A stretch of DNA of 64,000 bases, taken from assembly GCF_902148855.1 (NCBI RefSeq), contig NC_043964.1, positions 6,749,602 through 6,813,601 on the forward strand, written 5' to 3'. The notes under the pieces are model-generated. The model was not told the DNA's origin. It saw nothing but the letters and a program-made list of their open reading frames with translations, and did not search any database. The DNA is from Sphaeramia orbicularis. Lineage: Eukaryota; Chordata; Actinopteri; Kurtiformes; Apogonidae. This document shows, piece by piece, positions 13,036-23,351 of this stretch (positions are counted from its first letter, which is position 1; each line of letters starts with the position of its first letter). The position numbers and the translations under genes were made by a program.

Positions 13036-13430
13036 TGTCATTCATTCATCTTCTGAACCACTATATCCTCACTAGGGTCGCGGGCGAGGAGCCTATCCCA
13101 GGTAGCTATGGACAAAGGCGGGGTTCACCCTGGACCTGTCACCAGTTCATCGCAGGGCCGAACATATAGAGACAAACAATCACTGTCACATTCCCATCTA
13201 TGGGCAATTTATTTTAACCCATTAACCTATCATTGCATGTGTTTGGTTGCTGGGAGGAGCTGGAGAGAACCCATGCAAACACAGAAAGAACATTCAACCC
13301 CCACACAGAAAGGTCCCACCGCCCATCGACTGGTGTTGGAGTCGAACCCAGGACCTTCTTGCTCAGTACTAAAGTCCACTCCAGGTCCTGTCGAGTCCCA
13401 AACCTCAGCCCGATGAGTCATGGACTGATG
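13036..13430 (-). mobile_element. tRNA-derived SINE-like repeat (gene 1)
   Basis: The sequence runs from CTGAACCACTATATCCTCAC through TTCATCGCAGGGC to a tRNA-like head near 13340-13420. The complement there reads GGTTCGACTCC, a B-box. This layout is widespread in fish. The same insertion sits in gene 3 at 56976-58150, where a hAT splits it. Confidence 0.6.
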
Positions 13431-13439
13431 GTCACATGT

Positions 13440-13687
13440 TCATTACCTCCACCAAGGAGGTTATGTTTTTGCCAGGGTTTGTTTGTTTGTTTGTTTGTCT
13501 GTCCGTTAGTGTGCAACATAACTCAAAAAGTTATGGACAGATTTGGATGAAATTTTCAGGGTTTGTTGGAAATGGGATAAGGAAGAAATGATTAAATTTT
13601 GGTGGTGATCGGGGGTGGGGGGGCCCACGGGGGGCGCCACTGATCAGCCTTGGCGGAGGTCTGCGCTCTCCGAGTGCTTCTTGTTAA
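13440..13687. repeat. ~245-bp dispersed repeat, copy 1 of 3
   Basis: It begins CCTCCACCAAGGAGG and ends with CCTTGGCGGAGGTCTGCG and GAGTGCTTCT. Copies are at 18747-18978 and 55871-56124. Gene 3 has the uninterrupted site (GTTCATTAACTCTGG near 58157). The class is uncertain: MITE or LINE tail. Confidence 0.7.
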
Positions 13688-13863
13688 CTCTGTTTGTTTT
13701 CTTTCTTTTTTCTCTTTATTGAGCTGGTGAAAATACTGTGCATCAATAAAGTGCACCTGAATCTGTTTCAAACAAGTTTTTCATAAAAAGTTGTCACCTG
13801 TACAGTCGCTAACCCTAAGTCTAACCCATCTTTACACCTTGTGTCTTGTTGATGGACCATTAA

Positions 13864-14388
13864 CCCTTTCATGCATACTGGTCACTACAGTGGACAGCTA
13901 TTCTACAGCTGTTCTCTTGTATATTCATGGGTTTTGCTGTTCTTTTCGTTGTTTTAGTTTTTTTTTTTTTTTTGCACATATCTGTATTAAAGTTTTAGGA
14001 CACTACATACCTTTCTGACATGAATTGGTAACATTATGTAGATCTCTCCTGAGCATAAACCCTCAGAATCATAAGCATAGTTTTCACACAATTTATCAGT
14101 AAATACATGTTTCTGTACATCAAAAGTTAACCGTGTGGTGTCCAGCTGAGTGGACATTTTTGCAACTTCATGAAAAATAGGTTCATAAGAATTTTTTTTT
14201 CATTATTTTTTTTATGTATTTTTTAATTTAAAAAAATATATATATATATATTTTTTTAATTTATTTATTTTTATTCATTTTTCAGAAGAAAATTTTCCAA
14301 TCGCATTGTTTTTTTCGTGCCTAAAGAGGAATAAAAACATTCAGGAAAAATTTTTGATTAAGGTTCTCATAATTCGTGCATGAAAGGG
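13864..14388. mobile_element. TTAA-target MITE in gene 1 intron 1
   Basis: The element is flanked by TTAA at 13860-13863 and 14389-14392, with ends CCCTTTCATGCA and, inverted, CCCTTTCATGCAC. Gene 3 has a single TTAA at the same place (GGACCATTAAAATAATTG near 58341). The target site and ends suit a non-autonomous piggyBac-like element. Confidence 0.85.
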
Positions 14389-14392
14389 TTAA

Positions 14393-14995
14393 AATAATTG
14401 GAGAAGGCCTCTGTATCTTCCATTACTCTTTCACAGTATCATTTCAGTTCAGTGACATTCTTTGGATGCCTGGTGTGAGTCCCTCTCTTGAGGTCATGCC
14501 AAAGCATCTCAAAGGGGTTGAGGTCAGGACTTGGACTGGGCCAGTCCAGAAGGCCTGTTTTCTTCCATTAAATCCATTCTGTTGTTGATTTACTTCTGTG
14601 CTTTGGGTTGTTGTCCTGTTGCATCACCATCCTCTGAGCTTCAACTGGTGGACAGATGACCTTAGTTCTTCTCTGTAAGTCTTCAGTTAACACTCAGATT
14701 CTTCTTCAGCTCACTGGTCATTCTGTGCTGTGCTCTAGCAATCCTGTTTACAGGATGGCCCCTCCTAGGGGGCACTGAACTTTCTCCATTTATAGACGGT
14801 TTGTCTTACCATGGAAGGATGAACATCAGGACTTTAAGAGATCGTCAGCATACAAGTGGATATTAAAGTGGCCAACGCCATGGGTTTTATTGTTGATGTA
14901 AATATTTCAAATTATTGGGCCAAGTATGGACTCTTGAGGGACACCTGACTGTATGTATCCAGAACAAAAGCCATTGAGTCGAGCTTTAGAGCTCT
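14393..14995 (-). mobile_element. Tc1 and LINE RT remnants (gene 1 intron 1)
   Basis: A shortened version of the 58320-59690 segment of gene 3. The complement of 14460-14560 carries a Tc1-like WPSPSPDLNPFEML stretch. 14845-14995 matches the LINE reverse transcriptase piece described at 59454-59690. Two internal stretches present in gene 3 are missing. Confidence 0.6.
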
Positions 14996-15004
14996 GAGAC
15001 TGAG

Positions 15005-15715
15005 ATAGAGCGCACCTGAATATAAGCCGCACCCACCAAATTTTAAAAGAAAAAATATTTGTACATGTATAGGCCACACCTGACTATAAGCCGCAGGTGT
15101 CCACGTTGTAACATGAGATATTTACACAGAAAGATGGTAAACAGAAAGATGAATTAAATATTTATTTCCATACCTTAACTGCTTTTTTCCAAACAGTGCC
15201 TGTGACACGGCAGTAAAACGGCAGGAACACAGCTGGTTAAAAAACCTGGAAAAGTCATTGATCTCTATCTTCATCTTCCTTCTGCTCATTGAAACCACTG
15301 CAGTTGTCTTCTTCAGTATCGGAGTTGAACAGCCTCAGAAAGGCTCCGTCACACTCCTTCTACGTCTATCTTCCGTTGTCTCTCATTGTCTCTTCTGTGC
15401 TGCCGCTCTGTTTCCTTCTTAGACAGACACATCGATTGGTTTTAAGTTAAAATCTGCATCATATGCATTTCTTCATGTGTTTTCCATGATGAGGGTTTGT
15501 GTATTACACGCAAAATTATTGTTAAAAGTTAACCTTAAAACTTCTCCTCTTCATCACCTCTTCCACCTGTCTGTATCGCTTTTGTGCTTCCTGCTAGAGC
15601 GCCCCCTGGAGGCCATCAGCCCGTAAAAATCTATACTTGAGCAGCATCGTCAGATAAGCCACAGGGTTCAAAGGGTGAGAAAAAAGTAGCAGCTTATAGT
15701 CCGGAAAGTACAGTA
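15005..15715. repeat. ~700-bp interspersed repeat (gene 1 intron 1)
   Basis: It runs from a CTGAATATAAGCCGCACCC end to a GCTTATAGTCCGGAAAGTAC end, and the two ends are partly inverted copies of one another. A near-identical copy is at 59655-60360 in gene 3, so it predates the A-type duplication. It is probably a non-autonomous DNA transposon. No coding capacity was seen. Confidence 0.6.
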
Positions 15716-15960
15716 TATTGCCAACATGTATCAGTCCTGGATATGAGCTAATAGTCCTGAATACACATAATCTGTGTTATCAGCTGATTTGTCATGTGAC
15801 CATGAGGACTGGACTCACCTGACTTCGGGTAGGTGACAAGGAACACGTCGCTGTCCCGGATCTTGAAGGTCTGGAGTGAATCGATGTACTCCACGGTCAC
15901 AGGCCACAGGGGGAAGTTGTGGTCCTTGTACTTCAAGAATTTTTTACCCATCTGCTCCAT

Positions 15961-16472
15961 GTTGAATCTGTCAGTGATCAGGGGATGAAAACCTGGTGGA
16001 TGATAAGTACTGGAACATCCTGGCCTTTGGACTCTGGTTAGTTTACCAGTGATGAGGTGAACACTGGTGTTGGTGTCCGTCCAGTGGGATCACAGGAGGA
16101 CAGGACTGAAGACACACCTGTAAGTAACAGTGTCACTCCACAAGTGCTATGACGTACCTGATTGCCTCTGAAGTAGCAAAAGGCAATGAAGCCCTTTCTG
16201 TGTTTGTTGGCGCTGTAGCCATAATACAGCTACTTGGAACTCCACTTCCCACAATGCATGTCGGGACAAATTTCCAAAAATGCCCTAGTGACCTACCGGG
16301 TCTGTTTGTAAACAAATGGACTGTTAATGGTTGAGTACACTGAAATTATTCACCGTGAGGGAAGAGATTCAGATGAGTAATCACAGAAAGACTCACAGAT
16401 TTGTGATACTTAGGTTATGACTCAGGTTTTACAGATCTGATGAAAAATTGGTGAGGAAAGTCATTTGCGTCT
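15961..16472. other. 5' flank of SULT gene 1
   Basis: Sequence upstream of the gene 1 start codon. Its first ~150 bases resemble the flanks of genes 2 and 3 (GGGATCACAGGAGGACAGGAC), consistent with 5' UTR or promoter carried along with the duplications. No TATA box or binding site was assigned. Confidence 0.4.
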
Positions 16473-16476
16473 TTAA

Positions 16477-16925
16477 CCCTATAACGCCAGATGTATCATA
16501 TTTGATCCATGAGTTTTGAAGCCCTCTACATGATCAGTGTGATATTTTTTTTTCTTGAAAATCCCATGTATACAATTAGATACATGCAATACACAGGTAA
16601 TCCACCAGGGAGAGGAGTTCATTCACCAGAGGCCTTTCCAGTGACACTACAAGACTGTCATTTATGAGGAAGGAGGAAGAACTGGGACCATTTAGAAAAA
16701 GAATTACCAATTTGTTTGTGTTATATTATGTTGTAATTTGTTAAGAAATATTTGAGCATTGAGACCTGATGGATCAAGCATGATACAAAACTGAAAGTCA
16801 TACATGGAAATTGATGTTTGAAAAAAATAAATAAAAAAATTTTGGTTCAGAAGGACCAATAAAGGCTCCAGTTTCAAAGAACTGGAATTTTTTGTCAATG
16901 ATTCAACAGTTCAGGCTTTACAAGG
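16477..16925. mobile_element. TTAA-target MITE
   Basis: Flanked by TTAA at 16473-16476 and 16926-16929, with imperfect inverted ends CCCTATAACGCC and CCTTGTAAAGCC. Its right half recurs at about 22820-22985. Confidence 0.7.
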
Positions 16926-16936
16926 TTAAAATAAGA

Positions 16937-17252
16937 CCTAATCACCTAAAGAGTAAATTTTCAGTGGGATACAGGAACTTATTTTTAGACAATAGCTCTT
17001 GAAAATCTTATTTCAAGAAATCTTACCAAGATAATTTTCATTTGTTCCATTGGAAGATTTTTTTTTTTTTTGCTTGAATAAAGCCAAAAAATTTTTGAAT
17101 TAAGCAAAAAAAAAAAAAAGAAAGAAAAAAAAAATCTGCCAATGGAAGAAATGAAAATTATCTTAAGATTTCTTGAAATCCGATTTTCCAGATCTATTGT
17201 CTATAAATCAGTTCTTATAGCTCACTGAAAAGGTACTCTTTAGGTGATTCTG
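16937..17252. mobile_element. Long-hairpin MITE
   Basis: The two halves are inverted copies over roughly 130 bp each. The left arm contains TCACCTAAAGAGTA and GATAATTTTCATTTGTTCC; the right arm contains their complements ending TACTCTTTAGGTGA. The short spacer near 17060-17120 is poly-T and poly-A rich. It would fold into one long hairpin. Confidence 0.8.
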
Positions 17253-17504
17253 TCTGATTTTAAGTGTGATGAGAGATGAGATATAGACATGTTTGTGTTA
17301 TATTATGTTTTTGCTTGTTCAACAATAATATTTGAGCATTGAGACCATGGGTGTTTTTAACCTGTTTTGGGGGCGCTGAAGCACCCCTAAATTGATTCCC
17401 AACACCCCTAAAATATTTTAAGATTGTGAAATTTTTTTTTTCTTGTTTACTTTTTGTGCATTCTGAACATGCTAGAAAAATGTCAAAACCATATACAGTA
17501 CATG
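17253..17504. other. Unrecognised sequence left of a hAT
   Basis: Nothing identifiable apart from a GGGGGCGCTGAAGCACCCC palindrome-like stretch near 17371. Confidence 0.3.
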
Positions 17505-19446
17505 CAGTGGTGTAGTCTAGTTTATTCTAGTGGGTATACTCTGATTTTTCCCCTCCCAGCCTCATACACCCCCATCCTGGAGCAACATCTGTACCACAGC
17601 ACCCCTCCCAGAGCAGCAGCTGCTCCAAAACGGCCCCACAAGAACCACCACACTCATTAATGCATCAAGTATACATCCACACATAGGTGAGATCATGACA
17701 GACTGGTTATGTATTATCTAAATGTAAATGTAATGTAAGCAAGACAAGATGTGTAACTGTCATTAGCAGCTGGACTTCAACTAACTATTCAACAGCCAGT
17801 GACAAGACAAAGATGTTTCAAATCAAGAAAAGTGAATGAATAAATAATATAATCTGGAGGTAAACACAAACCTGGAGGTAAACAAAAATATCCGTAATTA
17901 ACATTAAGTATAACACAAGCTGTCTTTTTTGTATCTAAGTTAGCATTCAGACCTGCTGAACAGGGTCCAAACCTATGAGTGAACTGTTTACAATCTTCAG
18001 CCATGGCTAAGAAAATGCATGAAAAATAAACAAAAGGAGGCAAAAATTCCGCTCTTTCAAGGGCTGGAATTATGATATTACATTATCTAACATATCAGTC
18101 ATTTAATGGTGTACATGGTGTCTTAATTAATGGACCGTTAAGATGCCAATGGGACCAAATTGAGCGAAAGTGAACATCAGTGTCATAAATTGAAGTTTCA
18201 TCTATCATTTCTTAAATAGGCTCATTTTTAACTTAAGAACTCTATTTTATTGAACTGTTTACAAAACTTCAGTATCACATGCAGAAAAAAAGAAAGATAT
18301 AATCAATATAAAATTAACCTAAAATGGACTAAAATATGTAAATGCACTATTAACTTTAATAATATTTGTTCTTGCTTGTGTCAGTGATATTTTCAGTCTG
18401 TGAATCTGACGGAACTAACAATTCAACAGTACAATAATATAGAAAGGTTCGGTCCAATCCAATTATTAGTCAGGTATGCTCTGCTATTATCTGTATATAT
18501 CACTACAGTTGGAATATGTGTGTAAATAAAAGTTTATTAGCATATTTGTCGTGCTTTAAAGAAAAATCTTTTACTCTGACTACTGAACAAAGGTACAAAT
18601 TGCTGTCCCTGTGTCACAACATATTAGCGTTCATAAAAACGTATCATTTCAATATTTTTATCCAATATTGATTACAAATGTACTTCAACATCATAACTAA
18701 AGCCCTATGATTCATTTAAGATCCATTTCTTATGAGACCAGCATGTTTACCTCCGCCAAGGAGGTTATGTTTTTTGCCAGGGTTTGTTTGTCTGTTTGTC
18801 CGTTAGTGTGCAACATAACTTAAAAAGTTATGGACAGATTTGGATGAAATTTTCAGGGTTTGTTGGAAATGGGATAAGGAAGAAATTATTAAATTTTGGT
18901 GGTGATCGGGGGTGGGGGGGCCCACGGGGGGGCACTGATCAGCCTTGGCAGAGGTCTGCGCTCTCCGAGTGCTTCTAGTTTGTACATGCGTTTATGAAAG
19001 GTGAAAAAAAAAAAAAAAGTTACTTTTGAGTCCCTGTGTCACACTCAGTAATTTTAAGTATTTTTACCCAAAATTTTCTTTCTGTAAATTGCAACATGTC
19101 ATGTGAAAGTACGTACTCAGACCTATTCATACATGTATTAAACATGGAGATCAGTTATTTAGTTTAAACACAGACTATTGAACAGGAAATGTGTCGCTGT
19201 GGCACCGCTGGATCTAGTCCAATGAATTAATTTAATTTTTATTAACAATTTTATGAATGAACTATATTAACATTTGAATATAGCATTAACTTTGTACATT
19301 TACATGGTTTCTACAGCTTTATCTGTTGTCTAATATTTACCTAACTTTCCATTTCTTCACTCTAACCAAGGATGTCTGTTTTTGAATTCTCTTGTCTGAC
19401 TCTCACTCCACAAAGATGGACAGGTCCAGTTCTCATCTACAACGCT

Positions 19447-19479
<33 letters not shown>

Positions 19480-20106
19480 CTGCAGCCGCACCTCATTAAC
19501 TTCAACCAAACCACCAGTTAGCTAATGTTCGATATAATTCAATGTGCCAATCACTTGCTGTTACAATAGCGGTTACTATTTTTATAATTACACATGAGTT
19601 ACACTTCCCAGGCAGGACGGTGTCATCAGCAGACTGTCCTTCTGTTCCATCAGCTAAAGCTGCTGTGGCCTCTGCAGTCAGCAGCCTCTCTGACAGTAAT
19701 ACTAGCGTTAGCATTAGCCACAGCTGGACTGTCCCCTGAAGCAGCAGTAGTAATAGTGGACTTACTGAAACACTGAAACAGTGTCATTTGGCTTTGTTTT
19801 CTTTTCATTTTTTCAACAGAATCCTTCACTGACTAGTGTTAGACCAGTCGTTCCCGCCGTACACTTTGACTGCTTCCTTAGTAGTAAACGTCAAGTAACG
19901 TTACGCTTGACGGAAGCCTCATATGGTCCAAAAATGTCCGCTTTGTACCACAGAGAAGTGGAATTTATGAACGGTAAAGTGAAAGTTATGTCACAAAACC
20001 GTGCCAATACGTATCTTTGCGCATTTTCAGTGGTTATACGGAAATTTGGGACCTTTTGTAGTGGGTATATGACATATACCTGCGTATCACGTAGACTACA
20101 CCACTG
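17505..20106. mobile_element. hAT element, non-autonomous
   Basis: The 8-bp target duplication AGTACATG is at 17497-17504 and 20107-20114. The ends are CAGTGGTGTAGTCTAG and, inverted, CAGTGGTGTAGTCTACG. Inside are a copy of the ~245-bp repeat (18747-18978) and a (CA)n tract (19446-19479). No transposase domain was found, so it depends on an autonomous relative. Confidence 0.9.
18747..18978. repeat. ~245-bp dispersed repeat, copy 2 of 3
   Basis: Same CCTCCGCCAAGGAGG to GAGTGCTTCTAG unit as at 13440-13687 and 55871-56124, here nested in a hAT. Confidence 0.75.
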
Positions 20107-20114
20107 AGTACATG

Positions 20115-20642
20115 GTTGAAACGTAATATTTTGACAACAAGAATACAGCACCCCCCACCTTGTGTTGAAAATGGTTTGGTCCTGCAGAGCAGTGTGGCTG
20201 GCTCTGCCTTCCAGAGTTGGGTACAGTAGTGGTGGAAGTACCTGGGTTAAACCAGGACATGTGACACATTTCTTTACTTCTACCACTTAATGTAACAGGG
20301 TCAATTATTTCGCAGCAATGTAGGTATGTAGATGATATTGTGTATTGTTTTTAGAATTACACACACTGTTCATTTTGTTTTCATTTCTTTGACATTGACA
20401 TTATGGGCCTACGAGTCAGTATGTGGAATTTTTAATTTGAGTCTGTTCCCCAACGAGTAATTTACAGTGTGACACTGCCGCTAGAACTAGAGTTTTCACG
20501 CCTTTACCTCTTCCCTTTAGTTCCGGATCTCTACTGGAGCGGTAAGCAGCCACACAGTTGGAGAAAATTTTTGGATTAGCCTCTGCTAATTACATTTTTA
20601 AATGAACTGGCTACTTCAAACTGTATGAGGTGCTTATGATGT
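20115..20642. other. Unrecognised sequence between two hATs
   Basis: No gene or repeat recognised. The 131-codon minus-strand frame at 19891-20286 crosses the hAT border and is not conserved. Confidence 0.3.
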
Positions 20643-20650
20643 GCTGAAAC

Positions 20651-21644
20651 CAGTGGCGATTTCTCACAGACTGCAAAGGAAGCCAGGCTTCCCCTAAAAT
20701 TATGAAAATTAAATGGTTAAATATGTACAGTTGTGTTGACATTTCATTGACTACAAATGTGTTAGAACACGTTCATCTCACAGATGAGTTCGTTCAGAAT
20801 CAGCTTTATCACAAATCAACAGACTCGATGTCGTTCACTTCTCCTCCGTTCCCGTGTCTCTGTTTTCTCCTCCATCTCTGCTCAGTGCATTTGTCCGTAG
20901 ACTGTGGGCGTCTCTGGGCTTCAATGGGACTGAGTGGAACAGTTTTTTTCATTGCCTCAAAACTGGACGGTAATTGGATAAATGCCACGATGTTGTCCTG
21001 TCTCTCTGGGGGTGAATGGAGCTGTGGGCGGAGCTCGGCTGGGCTGGACGCCAGAATCTCATGTGCTGATTGGAGGATCAGTCGAAAGGCTGAATCCCGT
21101 TTGATTGACAGCTGTTTTCAGATCTGCTTCACTGACACAGTTCAGTTTAATACCGTCACACATTCTGCTGTGAAAGAGAGAGAGAAACCACTACAAAATT
21201 ACTTGTTCATTTCTTGCACTGTAAATAAAACACTCATTGTACTTCCTTGTTTTAATTTAACATAATTTCAGCGTTTTCTTGTTTCAGTTACATAATTTAA
21301 TCATTTCTTGTTCGAGTTTAATATCGTTTTGTAGATAGTGAAATCAATCAAACTGTCGGCTAGGTCGCAGTGAAAGGAGCATCTGTAGTTTAAAAAGGCT
21401 GAAGTCTTCCACCCACAACACACTGGGCCAAGGCCGTCTGAGCAGCCCAGCTCTGCTGGACATTCAGAGGACACTGGTCCAGTCCCTGGAAAAGACGCCT
21501 ACTGGTACGATAAGGTCACTGAGCATTTTCTTAAAAAGGAACGGAGGGCGGAATGTATGTTTAAATAACTTGACTTTTTTTTTTTTTTTTTGATGTAAGC
21601 CGACAGTGAGCTTCCCCTGTCTGAAAGACGAGCAGCCGCCACTG
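20651..21644 (-). mobile_element. Non-autonomous hAT (inverse copy of 10893-11879)
   Basis: The 8-bp target duplication GCTGAAAC is at 20643-20650 and 21645-21652. The ends are CAGTGGCGATTTCTCAC and, inverted, CAGTGGCGGCTGCTCGTC. The 187-codon frame at 20702-21265 is not conserved in the other copy and has no domain, so I do not call it a gene. Confidence 0.9.
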
Positions 21645-21652
21645 GCTGAAAC

Positions 21653-22079
21653 ACATTTCTGTATCATTTGGTTTGTGTAGGAGTTTGTTTTACGGGGGTC
21701 GCTGATCGGAGGTTTTTGGGTCTTATGCCACTTTTGTCAGGAGCCAAAAAACAAACAGAGAGTGCCTGCAGAGTTACACGTGCAAGTCTCGTCCATAAAA
21801 AAATACAACGCAGAGTCCGACACCACCGGTTACATTAATACTAATGCATTATTATCATCACCAGTCCCTATTTCTGCTGTATTGAAACATAGATCACTGT
21901 TTATGCTGTTAGGTGGGAGTTATCTGATTATTTTTCTAACTAGGAAATGTTCCATGTGGTTCAGTCCAACTCTGTCTGTTTAAACTGGACTGAGAGAAGC
22001 TGCTGTTTTGTCTGTGCATGTGTTCAGATTAAATACAAGGTGTTACTGACTTTATCTGACTGGATGAACATTAACTCCT

Positions 22080-22124
<45 letters not shown>

Positions 22125-22819
22125 AGACAGCCTCATCTTATAAAACACTTTGTTTGGTTATTTGCCTTTTAGTTAAAGCACAAAGAGAAAAAGGGGAGCA
22201 GAGACACTGAACATATACACTGGTCTACAGTTTATTAGAAATGATCTGCCTCAGATTAAATGTGTTAATGTTACATATTTTAATCAGATTAATTGGAAAA
22301 CAAATGACAAAAGTGCTGGTTTGCTGATGTTTTGACGGTATATAATAAAGTGTTCCTCCACATATACATTGGTTTATGTCCATTTATCTAACAGATTTCT
22401 AAATGTTCCACTGATAGAACCTGTAAAGTGAATGTATTATCACGTACAGACAGTGTTTGAAATAGATCTGGTCGATCTGACACTAATATTCCTCTGCAGT
22501 TAAACCCATTCTCTCGTAGATGTATACACTGAGGAGCTGCTGTATCAAACAGGATTGTCTTCCACCAGAAATTAGAGTCAGGGTCAATTTCTTTTATGAT
22601 TCCAATCCATTCCTCTTTTACTGTGGCTCAGCATTTAAGTAACTTTAATCAGATTTGATGGTTTAGTCAGAGGTTCTCATACCCAAAAAATGTTATGCTT
22701 TTCTTTCACAAATGTGTGAACGATGGTCCAAAATTGCGTTAAAATGTACAAAACAGTGAAGTTTCTTTTGCCTGGCCAGCCAGCACTCTGGGTGACCTCT
22801 GACCCTAGAATCACCCCTG
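21653..22819. other. Intergenic sequence with a (GT)n tract
   Basis: A (GT)n microsatellite lies at about 22083-22121. Otherwise nothing recognised. No gene is supported. Confidence 0.4.
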
Positions 22820-22985
22820 ACTGACCCAAAGGATCAAATATGATACAAAATTGAAACTCATACATGGAAACTGATATTTGAAAAAACATTTTTTTTGGTT
22901 GTTCAGAAGGACCAATAAAGGCTCCAGTTTCAAAGGACTGGAATTTTCTGTCAATGATTTAATAGTTCAGGATTTACAGGGTTCA
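22820..22985. mobile_element. Half of a TTAA-type MITE
   Basis: Matches the right half of the MITE at 16477-16925, including CCAATAAAGGCTCCAGTTTC. No intact TTAA is seen at its left. Confidence 0.6.
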
Positions 22986-23351
22986 TAAAACCCAACACCT
23001 GCAGTTGTGGAGATACTCTGACCCGATCATCATCGTTATAATCTGACCTCTGACAAAGTTCCTCAGGTCCTTATGTCGATCATTTTACTGACTGGAAAAC
23101 TTCAGCTTCAATTATAAATGTTGGAAGAATTCAGAGACACATGAACGTGGAGAAGATGCACTTTATATAAAGACGTCAGAAAATACAAAAGTTGGAAATG
23201 AGGGTTTAATCTTTACAAACGTGTCTGACCTGCATCTAATCAGTAACGAACACTGGAACTCAGAGTGAGAGGTGTTGGATTGGAGAGAAAACATGATGAA
23301 TAAAGGAAAGAATCAGTGGAGTCGAGGCCATGTCTTCAGCTGCTGCTGTTC
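22986..23351 (-). other. 3' flank of SULT gene 2
   Basis: Homologous to the flanks of genes 3 and 4 (GGAGATACTCTGACCC, then CTTCAATTATAAATGTTGG). The similarity begins around 22990. Confidence 0.55.

Noticed and set aside
13340-13420. Possible tRNA gene
   Set aside because: Only a degenerate B-box-like head of a SINE-like repeat. No cloverleaf with an anticodon arm could be drawn.
20702-21265. 187-codon frame inside the hAT MITE
   Set aside because: Not open in the sister element at 10893-11879, no known domain.
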